Below, one piece after another: positions 11,584-12,743 of a stretch of DNA of 12,743 bases. Source of the stretch: an uncultured Oscillospiraceae bacterium (GTDB lineage Bacteria > Bacillota > Clostridia > Oscillospirales > Ruminococcaceae); contig CAJTVI010000028.1 of NCBI GenBank assembly GCA_910579545.1, positions 17,084-29,826 on the forward strand, written 5' to 3'. Both the position numbers and the translations under genes were made by a program. The number at the start of each line of letters is the position of its first letter. Within the stretch, counting starts at the first letter, position 1. The notes below the pieces were generated by a model. That model did not search any database. It was not told the origin of the DNA and saw nothing but the letters and a program-made list of their open reading frames with translations.

Positions 11584-12743
11584 GTGGCAAAACCCGGCAG
11601 TCAAACCAACCATACCCCCGCCCAGCTGCACACCGCCCGCCTTAAGCAGATCCGCCAGGCGCGCCGAGCCCGGCGCGTCCGGGGCTTTTTGCTCACCCTG
11701 CTGGCGGCGCTGCTGGCGCTCTTCTGGTTTACCGGGGTTTATGGCTCCTCCATCGCCCTCTTGGGCGATCTGTGGGACTCGGTGCGCATTGGCGCCGCCT
11801 CCGGGCCGGGCTTCCCGCAAAAAACCGGCCTGGGCGAAATCTATCAGGCCGAGGAGCTGGCCGGCGGCTTTGCGGCCCTGGCCCAAAAGGACCTGGTGCT
11901 CTATTCGGCCAAGGGCACCCAGCTGCGCAGCATCCAGCACGGCTATGCCCGCCCGGCCATCGCGGTGGGGGGCCGGCGGGTCTGTTTGTACAGCCGCAGC
12001 GGCTACGAGGTGCGCATCGAGAGCCGCAGCAAAACCCTCTACACCAAAACCTTCGAGCAGCCGGTGCTCTTTTGCACCATGAGCCCGGGCGGCAGCCTGG
12101 CGGTGGTCACCCGGTCGGCCCGGTACGCGGCCGAGCTCACCGTATACAGCCCCGGCATGGAGTTCCGCTACGGCTGGAACCCCACCGACGCCGAGGGCGT
12201 GCCCCTGCGGGCCGCCTTTGCGGCCGACAACCGCCGGCTGGCGGTGGCCTGCCTGAGCGCCCGCGAGGGGCAGGTCTGTACCGGTCTGTACTGGCTGGAT
12301 ATCCGCAGCGACCAGGTTACCGCCAGCACCCTCGCGCCCGGCAGCACCCTTTTGCAGCTGCACTGGCTGAACGCCGACTCGGTGCTGGCCGTCTACGACG
12401 ATATGGCCGCGGTGTACGACGCCGCCACCGGCCAGGAGACCGCCCGTTACAGCTACGGCGGCCGGCGGCTGGTGTCGGCCTCGGTCTGCGGGCAGATGTC
12501 CGCCCTGCTGCTGGCCGGCAGCGCGCAGCGCATCGCCGTGCTGGATGCCGCTCTTGAGCCGGCTGCCAACATCCCCGCGGCCTCCTCGGCCCGGCAGGTG
12601 GTGCTCACCCGCACCGCCGCATATAGTTTGGAAAGCGAGGCCGTGCGCTGCTATTCCCTCACCGGCGAGGAGCAATGGTCCCAGGAGCTGCCAAACCCGC
12701 CCCAGGCGCTGGTGCAGGCCCAAAAGCTGCTGCTGTTCAGCGC
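11584..12743 (+). CDS. DUF5711-like membrane-anchored beta-propeller protein (partial, 3' end outside window)
   Basis: Starting at GTG 11584, with AAAGGAGG 7 nt upstream, the frame is open for 386 residues to the edge without a stop. The N-terminus is strongly basic (KQIRQARRARRVRG, 21-34). It is followed by one hydrophobic segment (about 35-53, FLLTLLAALLALFWFTGVYG), implying a cytoplasmic N-terminus and an extracytoplasmic body. The body consists of repeated beta-strand stretches such as DLVLYSAKGTQLRSIQHGYA (103-122), VCLYSRSGYEVRIESRSKTLY and LAVYDDMAAVYDAATGQE, resembling PQQ/WD-like propeller blades. From memory this matches the DUF5711 family of Clostridia, whose function is unknown. 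Codon use is the same as its neighbours. It lies 49 bp after truA and is probably co-transcribed. No enzymatic motif was recognised. Confidence 0.75.
   Translation, partial: MAKPGSQTNHTPAQLHTARLKQIRQARRARRVRGFLLTLLAALLALFWFTGVYGSSIALLGDLWDSVRIGAASGPGFPQKTGLGEIYQAEELAGGFAALAQKDLVLYSAKGTQLRSIQHGYARPAIAVGGRRVCLYSRSGYEVRIESRSKTLYTKTFEQPVLFCTMSPGGSLAVVTRSARYAAELTVYSPGMEFRYGWNPTDAEGVPLRAAFAADNRRLAVACLSAREGQVCTGLYWLDIRSDQVTASTLAPGSTLLQLHWLNADSVLAVYDDMAAVYDAATGQETARYSYGGRRLVSASVCGQMSALLLAGSAQRIAVLDAALEPAANIPAASSARQVVLTRTAAYSLESEAVRCYSLTGEEQWSQELPNPPQALVQAQKLLLFS

Noticed and set aside
11329..12723. A long minus-strand open frame opposite truA and the 3'-terminal gene.
   Set aside because: It has no recognisable domain, while the plus-strand GTG frame has a perfect Shine-Dalgarno, a membrane segment and a recognisable family pattern.

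Overview
The window is about 12.7 kb of high-GC (roughly two-thirds G+C by eye) chromosomal core DNA from what looks like a gut-type Clostridia, most likely the Oscillospiraceae/Ruminococcaceae (Faecalibacterium-Gemmiger-Subdoligranulum type). The reasons are the Gram-positive Shine-Dalgarno sites (AAAGGAG, AGGAGG), AT-rich sigma-A promoters set in GC-rich DNA, a shared-module ECF transporter followed by truA, an iscS-iscU-mnmA cluster, and a DUF5711-type protein. The taxonomic call is inference from gene content and style; there is no rRNA or other marker. No tRNA, rRNA, CRISPR array, transposase, phage gene or toxin-antitoxin pair was seen.

Left part, minus strand (1-3029): rnhA (RNase HI) has its own promoter and a terminator. 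It is followed by an iron-sulfur/tRNA-thiolation operon, iscS-iscU-mnmA. The operon has a good promoter, a ~170-nt structured leader, a GTG-started cysteine desulfurase, a NifU/IscU-like scaffold with an extra Cys-rich tail, and mnmA cut off by the window edge. IscS supplies sulfur both for Fe-S assembly on IscU and for 2-thiouridine formation by MnmA. The start codon of mnmA overlaps the stop of iscU.

Right part, plus strand (3055-12743): a divergent promoter drives ruvC-ruvA-ruvB (Holliday-junction resolvasome). These are followed by glmM (amino-sugar/cell-wall precursor), a COG1092-like SAM methyltransferase, ecfA1-ecfA2-ecfT (energizing module of group II vitamin/metal importers), truA (tRNA pseudouridine synthase) and a membrane-anchored beta-propeller-like protein of unknown role that runs off the right edge.

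The genes are ordinary housekeeping genes and I found no convincing new biological system. The points worth a second look are mostly non-coding. They are a palindrome-rich 163-bp element with near-inverted ends between ecfT and truA, the structured isc leader with operator-like repeats at its promoter, mutually exclusive hairpins between ruvC and ruvA, an antisense-oriented terminator in the glmM leader, a break in expected homology in mnmA near the left edge, and a clamp-binding-like pentapeptide at the RuvB C-terminus. All folding statements were made by eye, and a GC-rich genome yields many chance hairpins.
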